From Mesorhizobium sophorae (GTDB taxonomy: Bacteria; Pseudomonadota; Alphaproteobacteria; Rhizobiales; Rhizobiaceae), in assembly GCF_002270415.1 (NCBI RefSeq), contig NZ_NNRI01000008.1, forward strand, positions 487,501 through 551,500: DNA of 64,000 nt. The letters are read 5' to 3'. The translations under genes and the position numbers were made by a program. The notes below the pieces were generated by a model. It did not search any database, was not told the origin of the DNA, and saw only the letters and a program-made list of their open reading frames with translations. Positions 11,684 to 21,841 of the stretch are shown here, in pieces (the stretch's first letter is position 1; every line of letters begins with the position of its first letter).

Positions 11684-13954
11684 CTACAATGGGATCGAAC
11701 GGTCGTCGGCAAAGGCCTGCAGCAGCGCCCGCATCGGCAGCCCCTGCGCCGGCGCCATCAGATTGTCTTTGAAGAACGCCTCCAACTCATCCAGCGGCAG
11801 TTCCGTCAACATCGCCTTGACCGGGCCGATCGAGGCCGGCGACATGGAGATCGAGCGGAAGCCGAGACCGATCAGCGCCATTGCCGAGATCGGCTTACCG
11901 GCGAGTTCGCCGCACAGGGTTACCGGCGTGTGGTTGCGGATGCCGGCATCGGCGATCTGCTTCAGGACGCGCAGGAACGGCGCCGACAGCGTATCGAACC
12001 GGTTGGCCAATTGCGTGTTGCCTCGGTCGACGGCCATGACGAACTGGAACAGATCGTTCGAACCGACCGAGACGAAGTCGACCGCTTTCATCAATTCGTC
12101 GAGCTGGAACAGTAGCGACGGCACTTCCAGCATCGCGCCCAGCTTGAGGCTGGTCGGCAAATGATGGGCAAAGCGCGACAGATGCCTGACCTCGCGGTCG
12201 ATGATCTCGCGCGCCTGGGCGATCTCGCCAAGCTCGGTCACCATCGGCAGCATCAGCTTGAGTTCACGTCCGCCACTGGCCTTGAGCAGAGCGCGTATCT
12301 GGGTGCGCAGCAGACCCGGCCGGTCGAGCGTCAGGCGGATCGCCCGCCATCCAAGCGCCGGGTTCTCCTCCTGGATCGCACCTTTGAAATAAGGTAGCAC
12401 CTTGTCGCCGCCAATATCGATGGTGCGGAAGGTCACCGGCTTGCCGCGCGCTGCCTCGAGCACGTCGCGGTAGAGCTTTTCCTGGGCCTCGGCGCGGGGA
12501 AATGTCGAGGCGACCATGAACTGCAGTTCGGTGCGGAACAGGCCGATGCCGGCCGCGCCCGCCTCGGCAAGCTGCGGCAGGTCGACGGCAAGACCGGCAT
12601 TCATCAACAAGTCGACCTGGACACCGTCCCTGGTCGTCGACGGCTTCTTGCGCAGTTCGCGATAGACCTCTTGCCGGCGTGCCCGGAAACGCACCTTTTC
12701 GGCATAGGCGGCTTCGAGGTCGGACTGCGGCCGCAAATGGATCACGCCCTCTTCGCCGTCGACGATGATGGCATCGCCGTTTTCCGCCATGGAAACGGCG
12801 CCCTTCATCTGGCCGGCGACAGGAATGCCCATGGCGCGCGCGACGATGACGACGTGGCTGGTGGCAGCACCGTCCTCCAGCACCAGCCCGCGCATCTTGT
12901 CGCGGGGATAGTCGAGCAACTCGGCGGCGCCCATCGAGCGGGCGACGATGATGGCATCCTTCGGCAGCGACGCCGCGACATCTTCCGGCCCACGCCCCAT
13001 CAGCTGGCGCAGCAGCCGGTTGGCGAGGTCGTCGAAATCGCTCATCCGCTCGCGCAGATAGGGATCGGTCATGTGCAGCATGCGGGCACGCATGTCGCTC
13101 TGCACCTTTTCCACAGCCGCTTCCGCCGTCAGGCCGTTGCGGATCGCCTCTTCCAGCCGGCGCACCCAGCCGCGGTCGTTGGCGAACATGCGATAGGCTT
13201 CCAGAACCTGGCGATGTTCGCCCTCGAAGGCGACGTCGCGGCGTTCCAGCATGTCGTCGATGGAGAGCCGGAGCGAGCCGAGCGAGGTCTCGAGCCGCCT
13301 GATCTCTTCCTCGCTGTCCTCGTTGAACAAATTGGTGACGACGATGCGCGGCTCGTGCAGCACGACATGGCCAAGCCCGACGCCGTCGTTGAAGGACAGA
13401 CCGGTGAAACTGACCGGACGGCGCAGGTCGAGTTCGAGACCCGGCCGGGTCAGCCGCGCCAGATCGCCGGTGGCGATCATCTCGGCGATGACCATGGCGG
13501 TGGTTTCCAGCGCCTCGACCTCGTCGTCTCGGTAATGGCGCATCGTCTTGTTCTGCACGACCAGCACGCCCAGCGTGCGCCCTGCCCGCAGCACCGGCAC
13601 GCCAAGGAAGGAGTTGTAGATCTCTTCCCCGGTCTCCGGCAGGTAGGCAAAGGCCGGGTGTTCCTGAGCGTTGGAAAGGTTGAGCGGCCGCGCGCTGGCC
13701 GCGATCGTGCCGACCAGGCCTTGCCCCAGCCGTAGCTGCGCCAAGTGGACGGCGTTCGGGTTCAAACCTTCGGTGGCGTAGAGTTCGAGCACCGAATCGG
13801 CGCGCAGCACGTAAAGCGAGCAGACTTCGGCGACCATGTTGGAGGCGATGTCGCGCACGATCCGGTCAAGCCGCTCCTGCGGCTCCAGCGGCTCCTGCAT
13901 GAGCTCGCGGAGCCGTTTCAGCAAAACGCGCGGGCCACTGGCCTGATCACGCAT
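11684..13954 (-). CDS. ptsP: Phosphoenolpyruvate-protein phosphotransferase PtsP (EI-Ntr)
   Basis: First enzyme of the nitrogen PTS. It takes phosphate from PEP and passes it to NPr, linking nitrogen and carbon state to regulation rather than sugar uptake. The 756 residues hold an N-terminal GAF sensor (about 20-160) that in family members binds glutamine. The swivelling phosphohistidine domain has [17 protein letters not shown] (active His 367), and a PEP-binding TIM barrel follows ([29 protein letters not shown]). ATG 13954 follows GGAGAAGAA and fits the family length; the frame stays open to 13999. It lies between lysC and prfA, as in other rhizobia. Confidence 0.96.
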   Translation of the reverse strand: MRDQASGPRVLLKRLRELMQEPLEPQERLDRIVRDIASNMVAEVCSLYVLRADSVLELYATEGLNPNAVHLAQLRLGQGLVGTIAASARPLNLSNAQEHPAFAYLPETGEEIYNSFLGVPVLRAGRTLGVLVVQNKTMRHYRDDEVEALETTAMVIAEMIATGDLARLTRPGLELDLRRPVSFTGLSFNDGVGLGHVVLHEPRIVVTNLFNEDSEEEIRRLETSLGSLRLSIDDMLERRDVAFEGEHRQVLEAYRMFANDRGWVRRLEEAIRNGLTAEAAVEKVQSDMRARMLHMTDPYLRERMSDFDDLANRLLRQLMGRGPEDVAASLPKDAIIVARSMGAAELLDYPRDKMRGLVLEDGAATSHVVIVARAMGIPVAGQMKGAVSMAENGDAIIVDGEEGVIHLRPQSDLEAAYAEKVRFRARRQEVYRELRKKPSTTRDGVQVDLLMNAGLAVDLPQLAEAGAAGIGLFRTELQFMVASTFPRAEAQEKLYRDVLEAARGKPVTFRTIDIGGDKVLPYFKGAIQEENPALGWRAIRLTLDRPGLLRTQIRALLKASGGRELKLMLPMVTELGEIAQAREIIDREVRHLSRFAHHLPTSLKLGAMLEVPSLLFQLDELMKAVDFVSVGSNDLFQFVMAVDRGNTQLANRFDTLSAPFLRVLKQIADAGIRNHTPVTLCGELAGKPISAMALIGLGFRSISMSPASIGPVKAMLTELPLDELEAFFKDNLMAPAQGLPMRALLQAFADDRSIPL

Positions 13955-14037
13955 CGCGGCTTCTTCTCCAATGGGCATTCTGCCCGCCGCAGTTTCCACT
14001 GCGACCGGCGCACACGCAACAACTCAAATCGTTCTCG

Positions 14038-15291
14038 CTACTGCTTATCCAGACCGTAGACGGAATGCAAAGTACGAACCGCAAGTTCGGTGTACGGACC
14101 GTCGATCAGTATCGAAATCTTGATCTCGGAGGTCGTGATGGCGCGGATGTTGATCGAACGGTCGGCCAGCGCCTTGAAAGCGGTGGCGGCGACGCCGGCA
14201 TGGCTCCTCATGCCGATGCCAATGACCGAAACCTTCGACATGCCGGCTTCCGATTGCACGACATCGTAGCCGATCGAGGCTTTCAGCCGCTCGAGCACGG
14301 CAAGCGCCTTGTCGACATCGCCTGACGGCACGGTGAAGGTCATGTCGGTGAACTTGCCGTCCTCGGAAATGTTCTGGACGATCATATCGACATTGATGTT
14401 GGCCTCGGCCAGCGGCCCGAAGATGCCGGCGGCGACGCCTGGCCGGTCGCCGACACGGCGCAGCGAAATCTGCGCTTCGTCCTTGGCATAGGCAATTCCG
14501 GTGACGACCTGCTGTTCCACGATCTCTTCCTCGTCGCAAATGAGCGTTCCGGGCGGATTGAGCAAATCCCCCATTCCGGGCGCATCGGGATCGTCGAAGG
14601 ACGACCGCACGAAGGTACGCACCCTGTGCACCATGGCAAGCTCGACCGAACGCACCTGCAGAACCTTGGCGCCAAGCGAGGCCATTTCAAGCATTTCCTC
14701 GAACGAGATCTTGGCCAGCCGCCGCGCCTTCGGCTCGATGCGCGGATCGGTGGTGTAGACCCCGTCGACGTCGGTGTAGATGTCGCAACGATCGGCCTTG
14801 ACCGCTGCAGCGATCGCCACCGCGCTGGTGTCGGAACCACCGCGGCCAAGCGTGGCGATGCGATTGTCCGGGCCGATGCCCTGGAAGCCGGCGACCACCG
14901 CCACCTGGCCCTCGCCGAAACGCTTGATCAGGAAGGCGCCGTCGATGTCGAGGATGCGCGCCGCGCCGTGCGCATTGTCGGTCTTGATCGGGATCTGCCA
15001 GCCCTGCCAGGAACGGGCGTGCACGCCCATGTTCTGCAAGGTGATTGCCAGAAGGCCGGCGGTGACCTGTTCGCCGGAAGCGACGACTGCATCATATTCG
15101 CGTGCGTCGTGCATCGGCGAGGCTTCGCGCGTCCATTGGACCAGTTCATTGGTCTTGCCGGCCATCGCCGAGACGACCACCGCCACCTCATGGCCGGCGT
15201 CGACTTCGCGTTTGACGTGACGCGCCACATTGCGGATGCGGGCGATGTCGGCGACGGAGGTTCCGCCGAATTTCATCACGATGCGCGCCAT
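14038..15291 (-). CDS. lysC: Aspartate kinase
   Basis: Phosphorylates aspartate, the first step to lysine, threonine, methionine and diaminopimelate. The 417 residues show the N-terminal kinase motif VMKFGGTSVAD, the GRGGSDTSAVA substrate loop (near 155), and two C-terminal ACT domains (about 265-410) that give feedback inhibition. The length fits the monofunctional class. ATG 15291 begins MARIVMKFGGTS. It is probably first in the lysC-ptsP-prfA-prmC unit and is divergent from the histidine kinase. No riboswitch or attenuator structure was recognised in the 230-base leader region. Confidence 0.97.
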   Translation of the reverse strand: MARIVMKFGGTSVADIARIRNVARHVKREVDAGHEVAVVVSAMAGKTNELVQWTREASPMHDAREYDAVVASGEQVTAGLLAITLQNMGVHARSWQGWQIPIKTDNAHGAARILDIDGAFLIKRFGEGQVAVVAGFQGIGPDNRIATLGRGGSDTSAVAIAAAVKADRCDIYTDVDGVYTTDPRIEPKARRLAKISFEEMLEMASLGAKVLQVRSVELAMVHRVRTFVRSSFDDPDAPGMGDLLNPPGTLICDEEEIVEQQVVTGIAYAKDEAQISLRRVGDRPGVAAGIFGPLAEANINVDMIVQNISEDGKFTDMTFTVPSGDVDKALAVLERLKASIGYDVVQSEAGMSKVSVIGIGMRSHAGVAATAFKALADRSINIRAITTSEIKISILIDGPYTELAVRTLHSVYGLDKQ

Positions 15292-15523
15292 GGAAGCGAA
15301 ATGCCTTTGACTGAAGCCGGACCCAGCCCAAAAGCGGAATCCCGAAAAGCGGAAGGCCAGCTGATGCCGGCCGCTGAATGCGCGGCCTCCTTAGCCAAAT
15401 GATGAAGCTTTCGCAAGGCTGGCGGCGGATTGCCGACTTCAAGAACATGGCATATTGCGCTCCGGTCCGCCGCCGCTTACGAAATGCTGCCTGCGGGAAT
15501 TCCCATTTGGTTCGGCATAACAG

Positions 15524-17392
15524 ATGATTGCTCGTCTTCGACGCGCCACCCGATGGCAATCGCTCCCGCTTTTCATCGGCTTCGCGATGCTGGCGCTGAT
15601 CGTCGGCACGCGCGCGGTGCTGGTCGAGGGCCAGCGGGCCAATCGCGCCGCCGCCCGTGAGACAATCGAATATCAGGAACTGCTTTCCGGGCTGCTTTCA
15701 CTGGCGCAGGATGCCGAGAGCGGCCAGCGCGGCTATCTGCTGACCGGCGAGAAATCCTACCTCGAACCCTATCGGAAGGCGGTCGAGGCAATCCCAGGGC
15801 AACTCGCCCGCATCGACACCATGACAGCCTCGGACGACCAGCTCGCCCCGCAGGTCAGTCACATCAAGGACGCGCTTTCGCAAAAGCAGGCGGAGCTGTC
15901 CGAAACGATCGCCCTCTACGACAAGGGTGACGCCGCGAAGGCGCTGGAGATGGTCCGCAGCGGCCAGGGCAAGGCCGCCATGGACGATATCCGGACCAGC
16001 ATGGACACGATCCGGCGTATCGGCGCCGCCGCCGTCGCCGAGCGTGACGAGCACACGGACCAGGTCGAGACCTGGCTGCGCATCGGCTCGCTGGCGGCAC
16101 TGCTGGCGATCTTTCTGCTCGGCACCTTCACCATCCGCGAATCCCGGCGCCGCTTCCGCGAGGTGGCCGTCGCCCAGGATGAGCTGACGCGCAAGAACAT
16201 CGCGCTCGGCAATGAGATCCAGACCCGCGAAAAGGCCGAATCCCAGATCCGCCAGATGCAGAAGATGGAGGCGGTCGGTCAGCTGACAGGCGGTATCGCC
16301 CACGACTTCAACAATATGCTGGCGGTGATCATCAGCGCCATGAACCTCGCCCAGCGCAAGCTGGAGCGCGGCGAGCACGACATAGCAAAATTCATCGAAG
16401 CGGCGATCGACGCGGCAAACCGGGCGGCAAATCTGACAGCCAGGCTGCTCGCCTTCTCGCGCCAGCAGCCGCTGGCGCCGCAGATCGTCGATACCAACCG
16501 CCTACTGACTGGAATGTCCGACCTGCTTCGGCGGGCGCTAGGCGAAACCATCCGCATCGAAACCGTTCTTGCAGGAGGCTTGTGGAAGACCCATGCCGAC
16601 CCGAGCCAGATCGAGAACGCCATTCTCAACCTTGCCGTCAACGCGCGCGACGCCATGGGCGACGACGGCAAGCTGACCATCGAGACCGCCAACAGCCATC
16701 TCGACGACAGCTACGCCGCCACCCATGCCGAGGTCAAAGCCGGCCAGTATGTGATGATCGCCGTCAGCGACACCGGTTCGGGCATGGCGCCCGACACCAT
16801 GGCCAAGGCCTTCGAGCCCTTTTTCACCACCAAGCCGGTCAACAAGGGCACGGGCCTGGGGCTGAGCCAGGTGTACGGCTTCGTCAAACAGTCCGGCGGC
16901 CACGTCAAGATCTATTCCGAGCCGGGCGAAGGCACGACCATCAAGATCTATTTGCCGCGCTTCTTCGGACAGGAGGAGGTTGCCGTGCCCGCGGGGCGAG
17001 GCGACAACCCCATGGCTCCGGTCACCGAAACCATCCTTGTCGTCGAGGACGATGCACGCGTGCGTGCTTCAACCACGGATTCCCTACGCGAACTCGGCTA
17101 CACTGTCATCCATGTCGGCAGCGGCCAGGAAGCGCTGCAGGCGCTGGCAGAAAACCCCGGTATCGCCCTGCTTTTCACGGACATCGTCATGCCGGTGATG
17201 AACGGCCGCAAGCTCGCCGAGGAAGCGGTCGCGCGCCAACCTGGGCTGAAAGTTGTCTTCACAACCGGCTTCACCAGGAATGCCGTCGTCCACAACGGCG
17301 TGCTCGACCATGACGTGCACTTCCTGGCCAAGCCATTCACCATAGAGCAACTCGAAACCAAGCTGCGCGACGTGCTGGACGCAAAAGGATAG
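15524..17392 (+). CDS. CHASE3 hybrid sensor histidine kinase with C-terminal receiver
   Basis: Membrane two-component sensor of 622 residues. Helix 1 (about 14-32) and helix 2 (about 188-206) bracket a periplasmic CHASE3 domain carrying its signature DAESGQRGYLLTGEKSYL. A short coiled coil follows, then the HisKA H-box GGIAHDFNNMLAV (phospho-His near 258). The HATPase has NLAVNARDAM, DTGSGM and GTGLGLSQVYG. A receiver domain begins near 502 (ILVVEDDARVR; phospho-Asp in LLFTDIVMPVMNG). No separate response regulator is adjacent, so output is probably through the receiver or a phosphotransfer partner elsewhere. The ligand is unknown. Confidence 0.94.
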   Translation: MIARLRRATRWQSLPLFIGFAMLALIVGTRAVLVEGQRANRAAARETIEYQELLSGLLSLAQDAESGQRGYLLTGEKSYLEPYRKAVEAIPGQLARIDTMTASDDQLAPQVSHIKDALSQKQAELSETIALYDKGDAAKALEMVRSGQGKAAMDDIRTSMDTIRRIGAAAVAERDEHTDQVETWLRIGSLAALLAIFLLGTFTIRESRRRFREVAVAQDELTRKNIALGNEIQTREKAESQIRQMQKMEAVGQLTGGIAHDFNNMLAVIISAMNLAQRKLERGEHDIAKFIEAAIDAANRAANLTARLLAFSRQQPLAPQIVDTNRLLTGMSDLLRRALGETIRIETVLAGGLWKTHADPSQIENAILNLAVNARDAMGDDGKLTIETANSHLDDSYAATHAEVKAGQYVMIAVSDTGSGMAPDTMAKAFEPFFTTKPVNKGTGLGLSQVYGFVKQSGGHVKIYSEPGEGTTIKIYLPRFFGQEEVAVPAGRGDNPMAPVTETILVVEDDARVRASTTDSLRELGYTVIHVGSGQEALQALAENPGIALLFTDIVMPVMNGRKLAEEAVARQPGLKVVFTTGFTRNAVVHNGVLDHDVHFLAKPFTIEQLETKLRDVLDAKG

Positions 17393-17499
17393 CTGGCGCG
17401 CTTTCCGGCGGATGCCTGCACCAACGCAGCGGGCCCAATGTTCGGCTATTTGATACAGCACGCCGCCTTGCGGACGCGTGCGTCAAGTTGAGAGATTCC

Positions 17500-17796
17500 A
17501 TGACCGAGACGCTGGAAATCGTCAATTTTCGCCTCAAGCCCGGGACCGAGGCAGGCTTTACCGCCGGCAACCGCGTGGTCAGCGACTGGCTTGCACGGCA
17601 ACCGGGTTTCGTAAGCCGATGCCTGGCCCGACGGGATGATGGCGGCTGGGTCGATGTGGTGCGCTGGCGGAGCCGCGAGCAGGCTCTTGGCGCGGCCGGA
17701 CGGATCATGGCCGAGATCGGCGATTGCGAAGCCATGCGCGCCATCGATCCCGCCAGCGTCGACATGGGACATGCCGAACTCGTTCTGTCGAATTAA
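17500..17796 (+). CDS. Small antibiotic-biosynthesis-monooxygenase-like protein
   Basis: 98 residues resembling the dimeric alpha/beta-barrel (ABM/ferredoxin-like) fold: VNFRLKPGTEAGFTAGNRVVSDWLARQPGFVSRCLARRDDGGWVD (landmark for residues 6-50) has the usual strand-helix-strand layout with W-V-D-V-V-R-W. Members range from heme monooxygenases to uncharacterised proteins, and no catalytic residue can be assigned. I chose ATG 17500, which follows GAGAG, over TTG 17488. It converges on the diguanylate cyclase gene and their stop codons overlap by 4 bases. Confidence 0.65.
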   Translation: MTETLEIVNFRLKPGTEAGFTAGNRVVSDWLARQPGFVSRCLARRDDGGWVDVVRWRSREQALGAAGRIMAEIGDCEAMRAIDPASVDMGHAELVLSN

Positions 17797-20051
17797 GCCA
17801 CGCTTTGGCTGGCAGTGGAAAGGTCCCATTGCGGATCGGCCCTGCCCAATCCAGCGACGACGCGGTCGCGGCCGTCCGCCTTTGCCTGATAGAGCGAACG
17901 ATCCGCGGCATTGACGATTTCGACCCATGACGCGCCGAGTTCCGGGAAGGCGGACACGCCGAACGAGGCGGTGATGGTTCCGAGCGTGCGTCCGCGATGT
18001 GTCAGATGCAGTTGCTTGATCGCCTTGCGCACCGCCTCGGCGCGCTCGGCGGCATCAGCGAGCGACGTTCCCGGCATCATCAGGGCGAATTCCTCGCCAC
18101 CGTAGCGTGACACCACGTCACTGTCCCTGGCGTGTTCGAGCAGCGTGGCGGCGACCTGCTTGAGGACGAGATCGCCGGCCTCATGGCCGAACGTGTCGTT
18201 GAACTGCTTGAAATGATCGACATCGAGCATGATCATCGCCAGAGGCTGTTCGGCACGCTCCATGCGCCTCAATTCGCGATTGCTTGTTTCCTCGAGATAG
18301 CGGCGGTTGTAGAGCCCGGTGTTGGGATCACGGATCGATTGTTGCCGCAGCGTTTCGCGCAGGCGCAAATTGGCCAGCGCCAACGCCAGCGTATCGACGA
18401 CGCCGCGCAGGATCTGCTGCCGCTCGGTCAGCCAATCCGGCTTGTCGGCGGCGTCTGGTTCGCACAGATGCACGATGCCAAGCGTCTCTCCCTGTGCCGC
18501 CAGAGGCATGCAGACATAACCGCGGCCGCCATTCTCGGTGATGTGGTTGCAGCGCGGCGTCAGCATGCCGGGGCCGGCAACATGCTCCTGGCCGCGCCGC
18601 AGCGCCCAGCAATCTTCCGGCGCAAATTGACCAACGCTCGAACGGACCGCGCCCCAATGCGCCATCTCCTCGACCAGATTGCGCGAGGCGCTGGTCAGAT
18701 GAACGGTTCCGCTCAATCCGCCAAAGAAATCGGGCATGGCCGAACCGACGACGGAAAACGCCTCTTGGAACGTCACGCAAGCCTGGAGCAGCTCGCCGAG
18801 TTTGACCAGGCGGGTCGTCGCCTGGGACGTCTCCTTCAGTTCGCGGTTCAGCGTCGACAGTTCCTCGGCGCGATCGTTGATCGCCCGCTCGGCGCTACGC
18901 AACTCGCCGATGTCGCTCAACGTCAGCACGATGCCGCCATCGGCGCGATTGAGCGGATTGCAGCTCGCAATCACCGGCAGATATGATCCATCAGGCTTTG
19001 CCAGCCGCACCTCGGCCTGATGCTGGCGACCCGTGGTCAGCGCCAGTTCGATCGGGGATGTGCCCTGCGCCAGCCTGTCTCCCGACAATCCCCGCATATG
19101 GAGGACTGACGGCCAGTCCTGGCCCTCGATCTTGTCGTTGCGCAAGCCGATGATCTCGGCGGCTGCCGGATTGACGGAGACGATCTGGCCGTTGCCGTCG
19201 ATAACGGCAATGCCCTCGGCGACGGTCCGGACGATATCCTCGATATATGCCTTCTGCTCGACGAGCTGCCCACGCGAGGCTTCGAGCTCGGATGCCATGC
19301 GGTCGAACCCTTGCGCCAATAGCCCGAACTCGTCGTTGGAGATACGGCCGATCCGCGCCCCGGCGTCGCCGCGCGCCAGCGATTCGATGCCGCGGTTGAG
19401 GCCGGAAAGACCGGCGCCAAAGCCGCGTAGCAAAAGGAAAGCCGAGAGCGCCGATATCAAAACGGCGGCCGCGGTGCTCAGACCGACAAGCCAGAGCATG
19501 TTGTTGGTGCGCTGTTGGGCGGCGCGCAGCAGTGGCGTGTACTCGAACAGAACCGCGCCGACGTTCTTGCCCGGGGCATCCTTGATCGGCACCGCGACAA
19601 GGTTGATTGCCTCCGACACGTCGGCGCTGCTTTCGACGAAGTCGCGCGGCGAGCCGTCATCGAGCGTATGGCCGACTTCGTTGTCGGGATCGTGGCCGTA
19701 CTTTGTGCCGACATTCTGTTCTTCACCCGGAACGTCGGCCAGGATGATCTTGCCGCGATCGACCACCACGAGGTCGCGTTTCGAGCCGCTGTGCTGCGAA
19801 GTGACGAATTCACGCAGCGCCTCGGGTCTCTCGAACAACGGACGTGGCGTATCGGCGGCCTTGAAGGCGATCGCCGCCGCCAGTTGCTGTGCAACGCTTG
19901 TCGCCTCAGCCAGTGCGGAGGATCTGGTCAGCGACATCTGGGAGACTATTGCAATGCCGCCCACCAGGCCGATCAAGGCCGCTGCGCTCAGCAAAGTAGC
20001 GATAATCTGGGTCTTGATCCGCACCAAGGCATCCGATTCTAGGAAAGGCAA
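17793..20051 (-). CDS. Membrane diguanylate cyclase (HAMP-PAS-GAF-GGDEF)
   Basis: Makes the second messenger cyclic-di-GMP. The 752 residues comprise a signal-anchor helix (about 14-38), a periplasmic sensor segment (40-180) and a second helix (about 187-212). A HAMP linker, a PAS domain (ENGIAVIDGNGQI-like region near 285-400), a GAF-like domain (about 425-570) and the C-terminal GGDEF domain follow. The catalytic loop is RYGGEEF. Five residues before it RDSD forms an inhibitory I-site (RxxD), so product inhibition is expected. No ATG is available: TTG 20051 gives the full open frame, but TTG 20027 or GTG 20024 are equally possible. No EAL domain is present. Confidence 0.9.
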   Translation of the reverse strand: MPFLESDALVRIKTQIIATLLSAAALIGLVGGIAIVSQMSLTRSSALAEATSVAQQLAAAIAFKAADTPRPLFERPEALREFVTSQHSGSKRDLVVVDRGKIILADVPGEEQNVGTKYGHDPDNEVGHTLDDGSPRDFVESSADVSEAINLVAVPIKDAPGKNVGAVLFEYTPLLRAAQQRTNNMLWLVGLSTAAAVLISALSAFLLLRGFGAGLSGLNRGIESLARGDAGARIGRISNDEFGLLAQGFDRMASELEASRGQLVEQKAYIEDIVRTVAEGIAVIDGNGQIVSVNPAAAEIIGLRNDKIEGQDWPSVLHMRGLSGDRLAQGTSPIELALTTGRQHQAEVRLAKPDGSYLPVIASCNPLNRADGGIVLTLSDIGELRSAERAINDRAEELSTLNRELKETSQATTRLVKLGELLQACVTFQEAFSVVGSAMPDFFGGLSGTVHLTSASRNLVEEMAHWGAVRSSVGQFAPEDCWALRRGQEHVAGPGMLTPRCNHITENGGRGYVCMPLAAQGETLGIVHLCEPDAADKPDWLTERQQILRGVVDTLALALANLRLRETLRQQSIRDPNTGLYNRRYLEETSNRELRRMERAEQPLAMIMLDVDHFKQFNDTFGHEAGDLVLKQVAATLLEHARDSDVVSRYGGEEFALMMPGTSLADAAERAEAVRKAIKQLHLTHRGRTLGTITASFGVSAFPELGASWVEIVNAADRSLYQAKADGRDRVVAGLGRADPQWDLSTASQSVA

Positions 20052-20167
20052 TGTATATGCCGAATCCCGGTCGTGCTTCAGGAAACCGCCAACCTCGTAA
20101 ATTTCATGTTAAGGAAGCCCGATCAACCGCCGTCTCCAGCAAGATCGCGGCACCGAAGATAGTGGGG

Positions 20168-20737
20168 TCAGCCTGGCTGTGCGACGGCTCTCCACAGGCC
20201 GGGATAATCGACAACGAAGCCGTGCGGCGACACGTCGAGGATCTCGTCATAGCCGAACATGGGCGCGGCATAGGCATAGCGTACCGTGTCGAGACGCCGG
20301 TAGGTCTGATCGAGGCGGACCAGCTTGAGCTCGGGGAACGTCAGGTAGGCGGCTGGGGCGGGCGTCTCCACCCCGATGCCGAGGTTGAACCGACGGATAG
20401 CCAGCAGATTTGATGCCGGCGTGAAACCAAGATCGACGTCGACAAGCCCGGCGACGCCATCTTGGACCTCGCCGTTCAGTATCCACTGGCCGCTGGACCC
20501 TCGTTCGATCGCGTAGTGCAGCTCACCCGTGCCGGAGAAGCCGTCGACCCGCGCTGATCGTGTGCGCCAGCCGGCATCGCAAATCACCTCATAGGCAAGG
20601 CAGCATGGCTGGCCGTCCTGGACGAAGATGGCCTGTCCCCTGAGGCTCTGCCCTCCGTCGGTCGGCGAAAGCAGGCAGGCGTCGTGGCCTTCCACGTCCA
20701 GCCGACGCCAAAGGATGGAAGCCGTCATCGGTGTCAT
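20168..20737 (-). CDS. Putative glycolipid-binding protein (DUF1089/PA1994 family)
   Basis: 189 residues matching the putative glycolipid-binding family known from the Pseudomonas PA1994 structure: ILWRRLDVEGHDACLL at the start, YEVICDAGWRTRSARV in the middle, VDLGFTPASNLLAIRRFNL, and a C-terminal FGYDEILDVSPHGFVVDYPGLW. Members are beta-barrels with a hydrophobic cavity, and the physiological ligand is unproven. ATG 20737 follows AGGGAGTGG; the frame continues upstream but with non-coding-like sequence. It is divergent from ubiG. It is not a transport gene and has no obvious operon partner. Confidence 0.78.
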   Translation of the reverse strand: MTPMTASILWRRLDVEGHDACLLSPTDGGQSLRGQAIFVQDGQPCCLAYEVICDAGWRTRSARVDGFSGTGELHYAIERGSSGQWILNGEVQDGVAGLVDVDLGFTPASNLLAIRRFNLGIGVETPAPAAYLTFPELKLVRLDQTYRRLDTVRYAYAAPMFGYDEILDVSPHGFVVDYPGLWRAVAQPG

Positions 20738-20920
20738 CGTCCACTCCCTCGACGTCAAAACGATGCCTCTGCTTCGCCTGCCTGGCCAATGGTGTTTCAC
20801 CCGCAGCACCCGGCAACTGACATGCCCTGACAGAATGCATCGCCCTGGCGGCCGGGGAAAATTGTTGCCTTGACATTCGCCGCCCCACGCCCGACTTCCT
20901 AGCACTTGAGGAGACAACCG

Positions 20921-21670
20921 ATGCCAGAGCCCCGACGATCGACGATCGATGCCGGAGAAGTGGAGCGCTTTTCCGCTCTTGCCGCCGAATGGTGGAATCC
21001 GAACGGCAAGTTTCGCCCGCTGCACAAGTTCAATCCGGTCCGGCTCTCCTATATCCGCGACCAGATAGCGACACGCTTCGGCCGCGACCCGCGCGCGGCA
21101 CGGCCTTTCGAGGGCCTGCGCATCCTAGACATTGGCTGCGGCGGTGGCCTTTTGTGCGAGCCGATGGCGCGGCTTGGTGCCGAGGTGGTCGGAGCGGATG
21201 CCTCCGAAACGAACATCGAAGTGGCGAAGCTGCACGCGGCCGAGGGCAATGTGAGCGTCGACTATCACGCCACGACGGCCGAGGATCTGGCCGACGCCGG
21301 TGAGAAATTCGACGTCATCCTCAACATGGAAGTGGTCGAGCACGTCGCCGACATCGACCTGTTCGTCGGCAAATGCGGCGAAATGGTTCGGCCCGGCGGC
21401 ATCATGTTCGTGGCCACCATCAACCGCACGCTGAAGGCGCTCGGACTGGCCATCATCGGCGCCGAATATGTGCTGCGCTGGCTGCCGCGCGGCACCCACC
21501 AGTTCGGCAAGCTGGTGCGCCCGGAAGAACTCGAAAAGGCGCTTAGCGGCGCCGGGCTGAGCATCATCGACCGCACCGGCGTCACCTACAATCCGCTTGC
21601 CGACCGCTGGGCGCGCTCCAAGGACATGGACGTCAACTACATGGTGCTGGCGGAAAAAGGCTCGGTCTGA
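20921..21670 (+). CDS. ubiG: Ubiquinone biosynthesis O-methyltransferase UbiG
   Basis: Catalyses both SAM-dependent O-methylations in ubiquinone synthesis, at the inner membrane. The 249 residues have the UbiG N-terminus ([23 protein letters not shown]), the SAM motif LDIGCGGG (69-76), post-motif I VVGADAS, and the C-terminal [17 protein letters not shown] 20921 is placed directly after GAGGAGA; an in-frame TTG at 20906 overlaps that ribosome site and was rejected. Divergent from the glycolipid-binding gene. A long inverted repeat (21703-21839) follows the stop. Confidence 0.96.
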   Translation: MPEPRRSTIDAGEVERFSALAAEWWNPNGKFRPLHKFNPVRLSYIRDQIATRFGRDPRAARPFEGLRILDIGCGGGLLCEPMARLGAEVVGADASETNIEVAKLHAAEGNVSVDYHATTAEDLADAGEKFDVILNMEVVEHVADIDLFVGKCGEMVRPGGIMFVATINRTLKALGLAIIGAEYVLRWLPRGTHQFGKLVRPEELEKALSGAGLSIIDRTGVTYNPLADRWARSKDMDVNYMVLAEKGSV

Positions 21671-21702
21671 ACGGTCGCCCTTTTCCTGGAATTGCTCTGG
21701 GG

Positions 21703-21839
21703 TGTGTTGAGATTCAGGTCAGGCCGAGTCGAAAACGGTGGGTTCCGAGAACCGGAGCGCAGCGTACTTTTGGGTACGTGAGCACCGGAAACGCAGGAAG
21801 CCACCGTTTGCAGGCCGGCATCACCTGAATCTCAACACA
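21703..21839. repeat. 137-bp intergenic palindromic element (RIME/REP-like)
   Basis: Outer arms of 17 bases are perfectly inverted: TGTGTTGAGATTCAGGT at 21703-21719 and its complement at 21823-21839. Inside, AAACGGTGG (near 21735) pairs with CCACCGTTT (near 21802), and a central hairpin forms around GTAC-TTTTGG-GTAC. The nested-palindrome design resembles rhizobial intergenic mosaic elements. From memory similar sequence is frequent in Mesorhizobium intergenic DNA, but copy number cannot be seen in this window. It also lies between two convergent genes and could affect mRNA 3' ends. Confidence 0.75.
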
Positions 21840-21841
21840 TC

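Noticed and set aside
15292..15523. Lysine riboswitch before lysC
   Set aside because: No conserved L-box core or multi-helix pattern could be recognised, and alphaproteobacterial lysC genes generally lack it.
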